Source of the DNA: Actinobacteria bacterium OV320
GTDB lineage: Bacteria; Actinomycetota; Actinomycetes; Streptomycetales; Streptomycetaceae
DNA length: 64,000 bases
Direction: 5' to 3'
NCBI GenBank assembly: GCA_001298545.1
Contig: LJCX01000030.1
Coordinates: forward strand, 186,001-250,000
The translations under genes were made by a program, and so were the position numbers. Positions within the stretch are counted from its first letter, which is position 1, and the number at the start of each line of letters is the position of its first letter. Below, piece after piece: positions 1 through 8,387 of the stretch. The notes beneath the pieces were generated by a model. That model had not been told where the DNA came from, searched no databases, and saw only the letters and a list, made by a program, of their open reading frames with translations.

Positions 1-272
1 TTCTTCTCCTTGACCCTCAAGAGGCCGTTGTCGAACGCGTACTTCTGAGCACTGTCGAAGGAGTCGAAACGAACCCCGTTGTGTACCGGGTGCTTCACGG
101 TCTGGAAGTCCACACCGGTCGGCTTGCCGACACTCAGTTCCACACGGCCCTTGTGTCCCGCCTCGTTCCTCGCGATGGCAGGAGAAGTGACACCGACGTT
201 CGTGTCAATGAACTGGTACCAGACGAGCCAGTCAGTTGCGTAGACGATTTCAGTAGCCAAAGGGACCCCCAC
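1..272 (-). CDS. Hypothetical protein, partial (runs off left edge)
   Basis: The minus strand is open from base 272 to the window edge with no stop, giving about 90 residues of sensible composition (for example EIVYATDWLVWYQFIDTN near the N-terminus and FDSFDSAQKYAFDNG near the edge). The proposed start is GTG at 272-270; TTG at 260-258, preceded by a G-run, is an alternative. No family is recognised. Codon use is less G/C-biased at third positions than in the chromosomal genes to the right, as in the next genes leftward of 2 kb. The C-terminus lies outside the window. Confidence 0.55.
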   Translation of the reverse strand, partial: MGVPLATEIVYATDWLVWYQFIDTNVGVTSPAIARNEAGHKGRVELSVGKPTGVDFQTVKHPVHNGVRFDSFDSAQKYAFDNGLLRVKEK

Positions 273-289
273 ACTAGATACGACAGACG

Positions 290-311
290 AAGGACCCCGG
301 TTGGGGCCCTT
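290..311 (-). terminator. Hairpin downstream of the 371-1291 gene
   Basis: Arms at 290-298 and 303-311 pair 8 of 9 bases around a 4-nt loop, between the end of the upstream minus-strand gene and the start of the partial gene at the edge. It could end transcription of the former. There is no clear U-run. Confidence 0.4.
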
Positions 312-370
312 CGAGCTGTCTATGACTCTAGTACCTGGCGAGCCAAGTTTCAAACTAACTAAGTAAGTTC

Positions 371-1291
371 CTAGGTCGCTTCTGGGCCAGGCTCCGGGGT
401 GGGCTCCTCGCTCGTCGCTTCCGGCGTCGGCTCCTCCTGGGGGACATCCCGGGGAGCTGCCTCGGTGAGAACGTCGGCGGCCTGGGCTGACTCCACTGTC
501 TGTTCGGTCAGTTCCTCGGTGACCTCGGCGGCCTTCTCAGGCTCGGTGATCACTGCCGTCTCGGTGACCGACTCGTGGGTCTCAGGGTTGGTCACGGTGA
601 CCTCGACCTTGGCCGGTTCCTCGGGTGTTGCATTGGTCGGGTCCTCGACCACTGCTGTGACGTTGACCAAGATCGGCTCCTCGTAGGCGACAAGGGTAAG
701 TTCGCTGTCCGCCTTGGGTCCGGGCTGAGCCAAGACCGTGCCGGATATGACGGCTCGTCCCTGTGCGTCCATGTGAACCTTGACGACCGTGCCGGGGGCC
801 TTGCGCTCCTCGGCCCTGGCCACGATCGGGAGCACCCAGTTAGGGACCTGTTCGAGGCCGGGGACTATCTCTTCCAGTCCTTCTCGGAGCTGGGACTTCG
901 GAGTCTCAGACGGCGACGGCTTGGGGGTCTCGTCGTCGTCTGTCAGGAAGTCTGAGACGGCGTCGGCGATGCCACTGAAGAGGCCGCCATCGTCGTCCTC
1001 GTCCTTGCCCTTGTCCTGTTCCGGCTTGGGCCACAGTGAGGGACTCAGGGGGACCATCGGAACCTGTGGGGCTACCCAGCCGCCGTACGGTCTGATGTTG
1101 TTGGGGCCTTGGAAGGTCCCTGGAACATCTGGGTTGGGGTAGGGGGTCATTCCGGGCTTGGAAGACTCGTGAGAAGCGTCGTCCTTAGTCAGCCGGGTTC
1201 CGGCGCTGAGTTCGATCGCTCCCATCGAGACCAGGAGCAGGCATCCGAAGACGCCTGCCGAAATGAGCACCGGTGTGGGGGGTCTACGCAC
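371..1291 (-). CDS. Membrane-anchored or secreted protein of unknown function, Pro/Glu/Thr-rich tail
   Basis: 306 residues starting at GTG 1291, with an AAGGA-type ribosome site a few bases upstream. A hydrophobic segment at about residues 8-27 (VLISAGVFGCLLLVSMGAI) is a signal anchor or signal peptide. An acidic, proline-rich segment with low predicted order follows (residues ~40-130), then a mixed region (~140-225) that could fold, then a Glu/Thr/Pro-rich C-terminus ending in repeated EEPTPE-like units. No enzymatic motif or named domain is recognised. The layout resembles exported structural or surface proteins encoded on actinomycete mobile elements, but that is inference only. Confidence 0.7.
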   Translation of the reverse strand: MRRPPTPVLISAGVFGCLLLVSMGAIELSAGTRLTKDDASHESSKPGMTPYPNPDVPGTFQGPNNIRPYGGWVAPQVPMVPLSPSLWPKPEQDKGKDEDDDGGLFSGIADAVSDFLTDDDETPKPSPSETPKSQLREGLEEIVPGLEQVPNWVLPIVARAEERKAPGTVVKVHMDAQGRAVISGTVLAQPGPKADSELTLVAYEEPILVNVTAVVEDPTNATPEEPAKVEVTVTNPETHESVTETAVITEPEKAAEVTEELTEQTVESAQAADVLTEAAPRDVPQEEPTPEATSEEPTPEPGPEAT

Positions 1292-1383
1292 TGGTGGTCC
1301 TTGTGGGGGTGGGGCTGTGGTACGGCGCTGTTGTCGTTGGTCAACGGTTCAACCATGGTGCCACAGGCATATGCATCCAATGC

Positions 1384-1491
1384 TCAGATTTTCACTATAT
1401 GAAAACACTGTTGCCAAAGTCTTATCGGCATCCTGACCAGGAACGTCCTCAGTTTCCTGAACTCGGTTTCAGGTGTCGGCTCGGGCGGCAT
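1384..1491 (-). CDS. Possible small protein (35 aa)
   Basis: A short minus-strand frame starts at ATG 1491 with AAGGG about 8 nt upstream and encodes a basic peptide (begins MPPEPTPETEFRKL, ends QQCFHIVKI). It lies in an AT-richer stretch upstream of the 371-1291 gene and on the same strand. The evidence is only start context and strand agreement, so it may not be translated. Confidence 0.25.
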   Translation of the reverse strand: MPPEPTPETEFRKLRTFLVRMPIRLWQQCFHIVKI

Positions 1492-1792
1492 GGTGGGACC
1501 CTTGAGATATGGGCGTAGGGATGTCGTGGGGAGCCCTGGGGCACGGACAAGCCTGGGGCGAGTACCCATCGGTGGAAGAGTGCGCACGGGCCTTGAACCG
1601 CTCCTTGCGGCGCACGTTGTCCTACATGGGCCCGGACTTCCGGGGGTGCTTCTTGAAGCACTCGGTGCACGTGCTGAGAGTGGAGATGTGCACAGAGGGG
1701 CTGCATAGCGTCTGCCGTGGGAGGCGATGGCATGGGAGTCACGGGACGGCTTGGGTCGCTCTGTATCCCCACGGTGGAGGGGCAAGCTAGAC
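1492..1792. other. Stretch without a convincing gene
   Basis: Several overlapping frames exist on both strands, but none has a clear ribosome site or recognisable domain. One minus-strand frame carries a Cys/Lys-rich piece (STCTECFKKHPRKSGPM) followed at once by a TAG stop and then more protein-like sequence in the same frame (about 1627-1530). This could be the relic of a small zinc-binding protein. Confidence 0.3.
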
Positions 1793-1981
1793 CTACCTGA
1801 GAGGTACACGCCGGACCCGGTAGGTGGTGCCCTCAGGTTCCTCGGCAGGCTTGCTCCGGGTGGTCCTGGGGCGTGCCGGGCCGTCCTTCATGCCCAGCTC
1901 TTCGGTCACTCTGGTGCGCTGCTCAGGGGGCAGGGCAAAGATCATTTCAGCTAGGGCCGCCGTGTCGACATTTGGCATCAT
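1793..1981 (-). CDS. Small hypothetical protein (62 aa)
   Basis: The frame starts at ATG 1981, overlapping the stop of the HTH gene by 4 bp (ATGA), so it could be translationally coupled to it. The sequence is balanced: an acidic helical N-terminal half (AALAEMIFALPPEQRTRV) and a basic Arg/Pro/Thr-rich tail. No family is recognised. It sits at the junction between the GC-rich chromosome and the AT-richer segment to the left, so its link to the HTH gene may be accidental. Confidence 0.45.
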   Translation of the reverse strand: MMPNVDTAALAEMIFALPPEQRTRVTEELGMKDGPARPRTTRSKPAEEPEGTTYRVRRVPLR

Positions 1982-2385
1982 GCCTGGTCACCGGCCTGTT
2001 CCTGCTCCTTCTTGTACCTCTGCTCCGCTTGGTAATTGATGTAGTTGTAGACCGTGAAGCGGCTCACCCCGAGCGCGCTCGCCACGGTCTCCACGCCGTG
2101 CCGTACGGAGAAGGCGCCGCGCGCCTCGAGTATCCGTACGACCTCCTGCTTGGCCTTGCGGTCCAGGTCGGCGAGCGGTCTGCCCTTCCTGCGCTCCATG
2201 GCGGCGAGGATGTGATCGAGGGAGTCGGCGAGCTGGGGCAGGCGTACGGCGACGGCGTCGGCACCCTCCCAGGCCAGGACGACGTCGTCAGCGCCGGCCT
2301 CGTCCGGCGGGATCATCTCGCCGCCCATCGCGTCGATCAGCGGTTTCACGGCCGCGATGAAGGCTTCGTCACCGGAGGTGCTCAC
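1978..2385 (-). CDS. DauR/YheO-like helix-turn-helix regulator (HTH_22 type)
   Basis: 135 residues. The C-terminal third contains a helix-turn-helix (GVETVASALGVSRFTVYNYI, about residues 98-117) of the kind found at the C-terminus of DauR/YheO regulators. The N-terminal part (SLDHILAAMERRKGRPLADL) resembles the linker region of that family; a full PAS domain is absent. The GTG start overlaps the stop of the thiamine-binding-like gene upstream by 4 bp, so the two are probably coupled. The pair is divergent from hyi-glxR, which makes this protein a candidate regulator of glyoxylate genes. That role is inferred from position only. Confidence 0.75.
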   Translation of the reverse strand: MSTSGDEAFIAAVKPLIDAMGGEMIPPDEAGADDVVLAWEGADAVAVRLPQLADSLDHILAAMERRKGRPLADLDRKAKQEVVRILEARGAFSVRHGVETVASALGVSRFTVYNYINYQAEQRYKKEQEQAGDQA

Positions 2386-2666
2386 ACGCCCTCCCCGACG
2401 ACATCGCCGCCCGCGTCCCGGTCCGCGTCCCCGATGACGTTGACCTGGAGCGAGATGCGGGTGGCGCCCGCGCCGAGGGACTTGCGCAGCAGGGCGTCCA
2501 CGGCGGCGAGCACGGCCTCGGCGGCCCCCTCCGCGGTGTTGCCGAACGGCCCGACGTCCACCGTGTCCAGGTCGGCCGCCTCGATCACCTCACGGGCGAC
2601 CAGCGCGTGCGCGGGTGCCTCGTCGAGGTCGAAGGGCTCGGTGGTGAACTCCACTTTCAGTCGCAT
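2382..2666 (-). CDS. MTH1187/YkoF-like thiamine-binding family protein
   Basis: 94 residues from ATG 2666, preceded by a GAGAGGTG ribosome site; an in-frame GTG 12 bases upstream (2678) is an alternative. The small alpha/beta layout, with an N-terminal strand (MRLKVEFTTEPF), a central helix and a late strand ISLQVNVIG, fits small ferredoxin-like thiamine-binding proteins of the MTH1187 family. The assignment rests on pattern and length, not on catalytic residues. It overlaps the HTH gene by 4 bp and is divergent from hyi. Confidence 0.55.
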   Translation of the reverse strand: MRLKVEFTTEPFDLDEAPAHALVAREVIEAADLDTVDVGPFGNTAEGAAEAVLAAVDALLRKSLGAGATRISLQVNVIGDADRDAGGDVVGEGV

Positions 2667-2795
2667 CGCGCCCCACACCTCTCTGAACGGGACCGGAACT
2701 TCGGCGCCCGGACCCCGACCTTAACGGACCGGACGGACGATCACCCCGGACTCGGGATTCCACAGCGGCCGGGCTCCGGCTCCCCCGCAATCCCC

Positions 2796-2825
2796 TTGAC
2801 AAGCCGCCCGACCGACCGGCAATCT
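2796..2825 (+). promoter_or_regulatory. Candidate promoter of hyi-glxR
   Basis: TTGACA at 2796-2801 and CAATCT at 2820-2825, spaced 18 bp, stand 68 bp upstream of the hyi start. The -35 is perfect and the -10 weak, which is common for regulated Streptomyces promoters. Confidence 0.5.
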
Positions 2826-2845
2826 TCCAATAAGCAGAAAACAAC

Positions 2846-2860
2846 TTCCGCAATACGGAA
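2846..2860. promoter_or_regulatory. Palindromic operator TTCCG-N5-CGGAA upstream of hyi
   Basis: TTCCG CAATA CGGAA is a perfect palindrome about 20 bp downstream of the candidate -10 box and 32 bp before the hyi start. The same 5-5-5 palindrome occurs upstream of gcl (8282-8296), so the two transcription units of one pathway share it. The position fits repression. Confidence 0.6.
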
Positions 2861-2892
2861 ACACTCGACACGGAAGGGAGCGCGGAACCCCT

Positions 2893-3714
2893 ATGGGCTT
2901 CGAAGACCAGCGCTTCAACGTCAACCTGTCGATCCTCTTCACGGAACTCCCGCTCCTGGAGCGCCCCGCGGCCGCCGCCGCGGCCGGCTTCACCGCGGTC
3001 GAGCTGTGGTGGCCCTGGATCGACTCCCCCACCCCCGGGCCGTCCGAGCTCGACGCCCTGAAGAAGGCGATCGAGGACGCGGGCGTACAGCTCACGGGCC
3101 TCAACTTCTACGCCGGACAGCTCCCGGGTCCCGACCGCGGCGCCCTGTCGCTGCCCGGCGAGGAGTCGGAGCGGTTCCGCGCCAACATCGACGTGGCCGC
3201 CGGCTTCGCGCAGTCCCTGGGCTGCCGCGCACTCAACGCGCTGTACGGCAACCGCCTCGACGGCGTGGACCCGGCCGAGCAGGACGCCCTGGCGCTGGAG
3301 AACCTGGTCCTCGCGGCCCGGGCCGCGCACCGGATCGGCGCGATCCTGCTCGTCGAGGCGCTGAACCGGCCCGAGTCGCCCCGCTACCCGCTGGTCAGCG
3401 CGCCGGCCGCGATCGGGATCGTCGACAAGGTCAACGACGCGACGGGGCTCGGCAACGCCAAGTTCCTGATGGACCTGTACCACCTGTCGATGAACGGCGA
3501 GGACCTGCCGTCGGTGATCGAGCGCTACGCGTCGCGGACCGGTCATGTGCAGATCGCCGACAACCCGGGCCGCGGTGCGCCGGGCACCGGCTCACTCCCC
3601 CTCGAGGACCTCCTCGACCGGCTGCGCAAGGCCGGATACGACGGCTGGGTCGGCCTCGAGTACAAGCCCGGCGACCGTCCGAGCGCCGAGGCCTTCGACT
3701 GGCTGCCCCGCTGA
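2893..3714 (+). CDS. hyi: Hydroxypyruvate isomerase
   Basis: 273-residue TIM-barrel sugar-isomerase-like protein (AP endonuclease family 2 fold), the usual length for Hyi. Family features are visible: LNFYAG near residue 70, LNALYGNR near 112, LLVEALNR near 152 (metal-binding Glu), FLMDLYHLSMNGED near 190, HVQIADNPGRGAPGTG near 215 and GLEYKP near 250 (second Glu). The enzyme interconverts hydroxypyruvate and tartronate semialdehyde in the cytoplasm. ATG 2893 follows a GGAAGGGAGCG ribosome site. glxR lies 25 bp downstream on the same strand, and gcl, the enzyme that makes tartronate semialdehyde, is 2.7 kb away. Confidence 0.93.
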   Translation: MGFEDQRFNVNLSILFTELPLLERPAAAAAAGFTAVELWWPWIDSPTPGPSELDALKKAIEDAGVQLTGLNFYAGQLPGPDRGALSLPGEESERFRANIDVAAGFAQSLGCRALNALYGNRLDGVDPAEQDALALENLVLAARAAHRIGAILLVEALNRPESPRYPLVSAPAAIGIVDKVNDATGLGNAKFLMDLYHLSMNGEDLPSVIERYASRTGHVQIADNPGRGAPGTGSLPLEDLLDRLRKAGYDGWVGLEYKPGDRPSAEAFDWLPR

Positions 3715-3739
3715 TCCCCCGTACCGAGAGGCATCCCCG

Positions 3740-4651
3740 ATGAGCAACGCACGTCCCGCACTTCCCGCACTTCCCAAGATCGCCTGGATCGGCCTCGGCA
3801 TCATGGGCTCGCCCATGTCCGAGAACCTGCTCAAGGCGGGTTACGACGTCACCGGCTTCACCCTGGAGCAGGACAAGCTGGACCGGCTGGCCGCCGCGGG
3901 CGGCAGCGCCGCGGGGTCCATCGCCGAGGCGGTGCGCGACGCCGACGTCGTGATCACCATGGTGCCCGCCTCACCGCAGGTCGAGGCCATCGCCTACGGC
4001 CCCGACGGCATCCTGGAGAACGCGCGGTCCGGGGCGCTTGTGATCGACATGTCCTCGATCACCCCGCAGACCTCGATCGACCTGGCCCGGGCGGCGAAGG
4101 ACCAGGGCATCCGGGTGCTCGACGCCCCCGTGTCCGGGGGCGAGGCAGGTGCCGTGGAGGCCGTGCTGTCCATCATGGTCGGCGGCGAGCAGGCCGACTT
4201 CGACGAGGCGGAGCCCCTCTTCGAGGCGCTCGGCAGGACCATCGTGCTGTGCGGTCCGCACGGCTCGGGCCAGACCGTGAAGGCCGCCAACCAGCTGATC
4301 GTCGCCGTGAACATCCAGGCGTGCGCCGAGGCCGTGGTCTTCCTGGAGAAGTCGGGCGTGGACCTGAAGGCGGCGCTGGACGTCCTGGGCGGCGGACTCG
4401 CCGGCTCGACCGTGCTGGCCCGGAAGAAGGACAACTTCCTCACCCGCGACTTCAAGCCGGGCTTCCGGATCGACCTGCACCACAAGGACATGGGCATCGT
4501 CACGGACGCCGCCCGCAACGTCGGCGCGGCCCTGCCCGTCGGCGCGGTGGTCGCCCAGCTGGTCGCGAGCCTGCGCGCGCAGGGCGACGGCGGACTGGAC
4601 CACTCGGCCCTGCTGCGGGCCGTCGAGCGCCTCTCGGGCGCGCGACTCTGA
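3740..4651 (+). CDS. glxR: 2-hydroxy-3-oxopropionate (tartronate semialdehyde) reductase
   Basis: 303-residue beta-hydroxyacid dehydrogenase. The Rossmann motif GLGIMGSPMSENLLKAGYDV lies near the N-terminus, the substrate-binding motif DAPVSGGEAGA near residue 125, the catalytic-lysine region GQTVKAANQL near 175 and the C-terminal HKDMGIV near 240. It reduces tartronate semialdehyde to D-glycerate with NAD(P)H, after Gcl joins two glyoxylates. The start is ATG 3740, after a GAGAGGC site; the open frame extends upstream inside hyi, but that part has no homologous character. It is co-transcribed with hyi and ends at a strong hairpin. Confidence 0.93.
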   Translation: MSNARPALPALPKIAWIGLGIMGSPMSENLLKAGYDVTGFTLEQDKLDRLAAAGGSAAGSIAEAVRDADVVITMVPASPQVEAIAYGPDGILENARSGALVIDMSSITPQTSIDLARAAKDQGIRVLDAPVSGGEAGAVEAVLSIMVGGEQADFDEAEPLFEALGRTIVLCGPHGSGQTVKAANQLIVAVNIQACAEAVVFLEKSGVDLKAALDVLGGGLAGSTVLARKKDNFLTRDFKPGFRIDLHHKDMGIVTDAARNVGAALPVGAVVAQLVASLRAQGDGGLDHSALLRAVERLSGARL

Positions 4652-4654
4652 GAC

Positions 4655-4716
4655 TTCCGGGCGGCGCCGTCGCTGACATCTGTCCTGTCGCGCCCAGGCG
4701 GCGACGCCGCCCGGAA
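4655..4716 (+). terminator. Terminator of hyi-glxR
   Basis: A long inverted repeat (TTCCGGGCGGCG at 4655 pairing with CGCCGCCCGGAA ending at 4716) lies directly after the glxR stop. Confidence 0.6.
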
Positions 4717-4812
4717 CCCTTTGCAGCAACCTGTTGCCGCCCGGCTCGCCCGACACCGGCGGTCACCGGCGGTAACCGGCGGACGGCAACCGAACACCGA
4801 GCCCGCGTACGG

Positions 4813-4841
4813 GTTCTGACGCTAGATCAGAAGGTCAGAAC
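4813..4841. repeat. Inverted repeat GTTCTGAC-N13-GTCAGAAC
   Basis: Perfect 8-bp arms around 13 bases in an otherwise featureless intergenic region. It could be an operator for an unidentified regulator or a hairpin; no promoter is obvious beside it. Confidence 0.35.
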
Positions 4842-5047
4842 TCTGTATGCGCGGCCCGCGACCGTACCGCGCGACCCGGATGAGGGGTGGTCGCCGGACA
4901 TGGGCGCGGGCAGGGCGAGGACCGCGGCGGCGTGCGAGCCAGTGCGGTGGTGAAGGAACGGGGCCCGCTTCTCGACCTGAGGGAAGCCCGCTCCCGGCTC
5001 CGTCGCAACCCGCCGCGGTCCCTGCCCCCACCTGGACCACACCAGAC

Positions 5048-5078
5048 GCTCCCCCGTCAGCAGGACCGACGGGGGAGC
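5048..5078. terminator. Hairpin terminator upstream of the small acidic-protein gene
   Basis: GCTCCCCCGTC (5048-5058) pairs perfectly with GACGGGGGAGC (5068-5078) around a 9-nt loop. It probably insulates the small gene starting at 5129 from upstream transcription. Confidence 0.55.
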
Positions 5079-5128
5079 GCTGCGCGTTGCCCTGCGGAAG
5101 GGCATCGACCTGGGTGAAGAATATGTAT

Positions 5129-5383
5129 ATGAATATGGACAATACGACGCCGTATCCCCACATCGTGGTCCACCCTCCGGCGCTGGACGGGTCCCGGCGG
5201 GTCACCTCGGGTGACGCCGTCCTCGGGGTCGCCTCCCACCTCGACGACGTCGTCGAGATCCTCCGCCTGGCCGACCTGGACCGGATCGAGGTGGAGGAGA
5301 GCGACCTCATCGAGTGGCAGGGCGGCGGCCCCGACGACTGGCCGGGACTGTCGGAGGAGCACGGCCGGCAGCACGAGGAGTAG
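5129..5383 (+). CDS. Small acidic hypothetical protein (84 aa)
   Basis: Three in-frame ATG codons occur within 15 bases (5123, 5129, 5135). The second is best spaced from the GGTGAAGA ribosome site. The protein is acidic in its C-terminal half (LRLADLDRIEVEESDLIEW) with a predicted helix at GVASHLDDVVEILRLADL. No domain is recognised. It stands alone between a hairpin and the TIGR04222-type gene. Confidence 0.6.
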   Translation: MNMDNTTPYPHIVVHPPALDGSRRVTSGDAVLGVASHLDDVVEILRLADLDRIEVEESDLIEWQGGGPDDWPGLSEEHGRQHEE

Positions 5384-5520
5384 ACCGGCCCGCCGACCAA
5401 CCTCAAATCAACCTCTGAACTCCGTTCAGGAGGCTTCAACCACCCCTGCGCAAGGGCACATTGTGGTCACGGGGGGCCCGCCGACACGGGGGCGGCGGGC
5501 CTCGTTCCGGGGGTGAGGAC

Positions 5521-6237
5521 ATGAGCGGTGGCACATCGGTCCGGCTGGAGCCTTACGAGGTCGCGCTGTTGCGGGGCGGTCCGCGGGCGGCGGTGACGGT
5601 GGCCGCGCTCGCCCTTCAGCTGAGGGGACTGGCCGACGCGGGCCGGCCGGGCAGGATCCGGGCGACGAGGGCGCCGGGGACAGCGGGGGCTACAGGGGCT
5701 ACAGGGGCTACAGGGGCTACAGGGGCTACAGGGGCACGGTCGGCCGGGGACACGGGAGGCGGTCGGCCCGTCCAGGACGCCCTGGGCGCCCTGGATGCCC
5801 TGCCTGCTCTCGACGCCCTGCCCGAGACGGTCTACGCGGCACTCCAACGACCCGCGAGCTTCGCGGAGTTGGAGGCCCGGACGGACGTGCGGGAGGCGCT
5901 GTCCGCGCTGCGGGCCGGGCTGGTGGCGGCCGGGATGCTGCGGTCCCTTCCGCCGCGCCGGACCCGCGCCGCCCGACGGGCTCTGCGCACCCTGCGGGAC
6001 GGACATCCCCTGCCGGCGGGCAGGAAAGGGCTGTCGGAGGACGACGTCCTGATGGCGGTGGCCCTGTACGGCGAGCCTGCCCTGAGCGTCCTGGCAGCGC
6101 GCTTCGCCCTGCGGGCGGGTCTGATCGCCCGGGCCGAGGTGGCGGACAAGGGGTTCCACCGGCGCGCACCGCGCGGCGGTGGCACGGGCGGGGTGATGTA
6201 CAGCTGCGGCGGTGGGGGCGGGGGCGGCTCGGACTGA
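5521..6237 (+). CDS. TIGR04222-like protein with Gly-rich C-terminus and GAT tandem repeat
   Basis: 238 residues from ATG 5521, preceded by GGTGAGG. The N-terminal motif (LEPYEVALLRGGPRAAV) and the final poly-Gly segment (SCGGGGGGGSD) are the two ends typical of the actinobacterial TIGR04222 family, whose function is unknown. Full members carry membrane helices in between; none is evident here, so this is a shorter variant. A collagen-like Gly-Ala-Thr run near residues 57-73 comes from a 9-bp DNA repeat. It is convergent with gcl, with a shared terminator. Confidence 0.65.
   Translation: MSGGTSVRLEPYEVALLRGGPRAAVTVAALALQLRGLADAGRPGRIRATRAPGTAGATGATGATGATGATGARSAGDTGGGRPVQDALGALDALPALDALPETVYAALQRPASFAELEARTDVREALSALRAGLVAAGMLRSLPPRRTRAARRALRTLRDGHPLPAGRKGLSEDDVLMAVALYGEPALSVLAARFALRAGLIARAEVADKGFHRRAPRGGGTGGVMYSCGGGGGGGSD
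5692..5736 (+). repeat. 9-bp tandem repeat (ACAGGGGCT, 5 copies)
   Basis: Four perfect copies and one with a single change encode Gly-Ala-Thr triplets inside the TIGR04222-like gene. Copy-number change would stay in frame. Confidence 0.85.
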
Positions 6238-6259
6238 GCCCCGGAGGACGGTCGCAAGA

Positions 6260-6294
6260 AAGGGGCGGCCCATCCCACGGATGGGCCGCCCCTT
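6260..6294. terminator. Bidirectional terminator between the 5521 gene and gcl
   Basis: AAGGGGCGGCCCATCC (6260-6275) pairs perfectly with its reverse complement at 6279-6294 around a 3-nt loop. The A- and T-ended arms give weak U-tracts in both directions, which suits two convergent genes. Confidence 0.8.
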
Positions 6295-6310
6295 CGCGAC
6301 GACGAGCCGC

Positions 6311-6392
6311 TGCCTCGGACGTCCAACCTCGGACGTTCAACCTCAGCGCTTCAGACCTTCAGCGTCCGACCTTCAGCGTCCGACCTTCAGCT

Positions 6393-6411
<19 letters not shown>
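6311..6411. repeat. Degenerate short direct repeats at the 3' end of gcl
   Basis: Imperfect units such as CTTCAGCGTCCGAC and CCTCGGACGTT recur several times between the terminator and the last codons of gcl. They extend over its stop codon, as expected from slippage expansion. Confidence 0.6.
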
Positions 6412-8177
<1,766 letters not shown>

Positions 8178-8281
8178 GGGCTACTCCTGCTTCGACTGCT
8201 TCAGCTGCTCTAGCTGTCGGATTCGCTCTCCCGTCGCGCCCCGCGGTGAGCCCTTCCATCGGTGTACAGCGTTCCGCTCAC

Positions 8282-8296
8282 TTCCGTGATGCGGAA
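8282..8296. promoter_or_regulatory. Palindromic operator TTCCG-N5-CGGAA upstream of gcl
   Basis: TTCCG TGATG CGGAA matches the palindrome before hyi in both arms and spacing. It lies in the AT-richer divergent region between gcl and the zinc-ribbon gene, with a further half-site (GTTCCGC) at 8271. Joint control of gcl and hyi-glxR is inferred. Confidence 0.6.
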
Positions 8297-8387
8297 AATA
8301 CTTTCTACTATCTGGAAGCAATGTAAGTGGGGACGCGAAGGTCGTCAAGAGACGGACAAGCGGGTGCCGGAGGAGGACGATGGGGCC

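Larger units (their letters stand above)
4717..5122. other. Intergenic stretch with small repeats, no gene seen
   Basis: It contains a short GC-rich direct repeat (ACCGGCGGT-like units, 4755-4782), a perfect 8-bp inverted repeat (4813-4841) and a terminator-like hairpin (5048-5078). Open frames in both directions lack ribosome sites and domain signatures. Confidence 0.5.

Noticed and set aside
1189..1380. 63-codon minus-strand frame upstream of the 371-1291 gene
   Set aside because: His/Pro/Cys-rich with no ribosome site; it overlaps the start and signal-anchor coding region of the better-supported gene.
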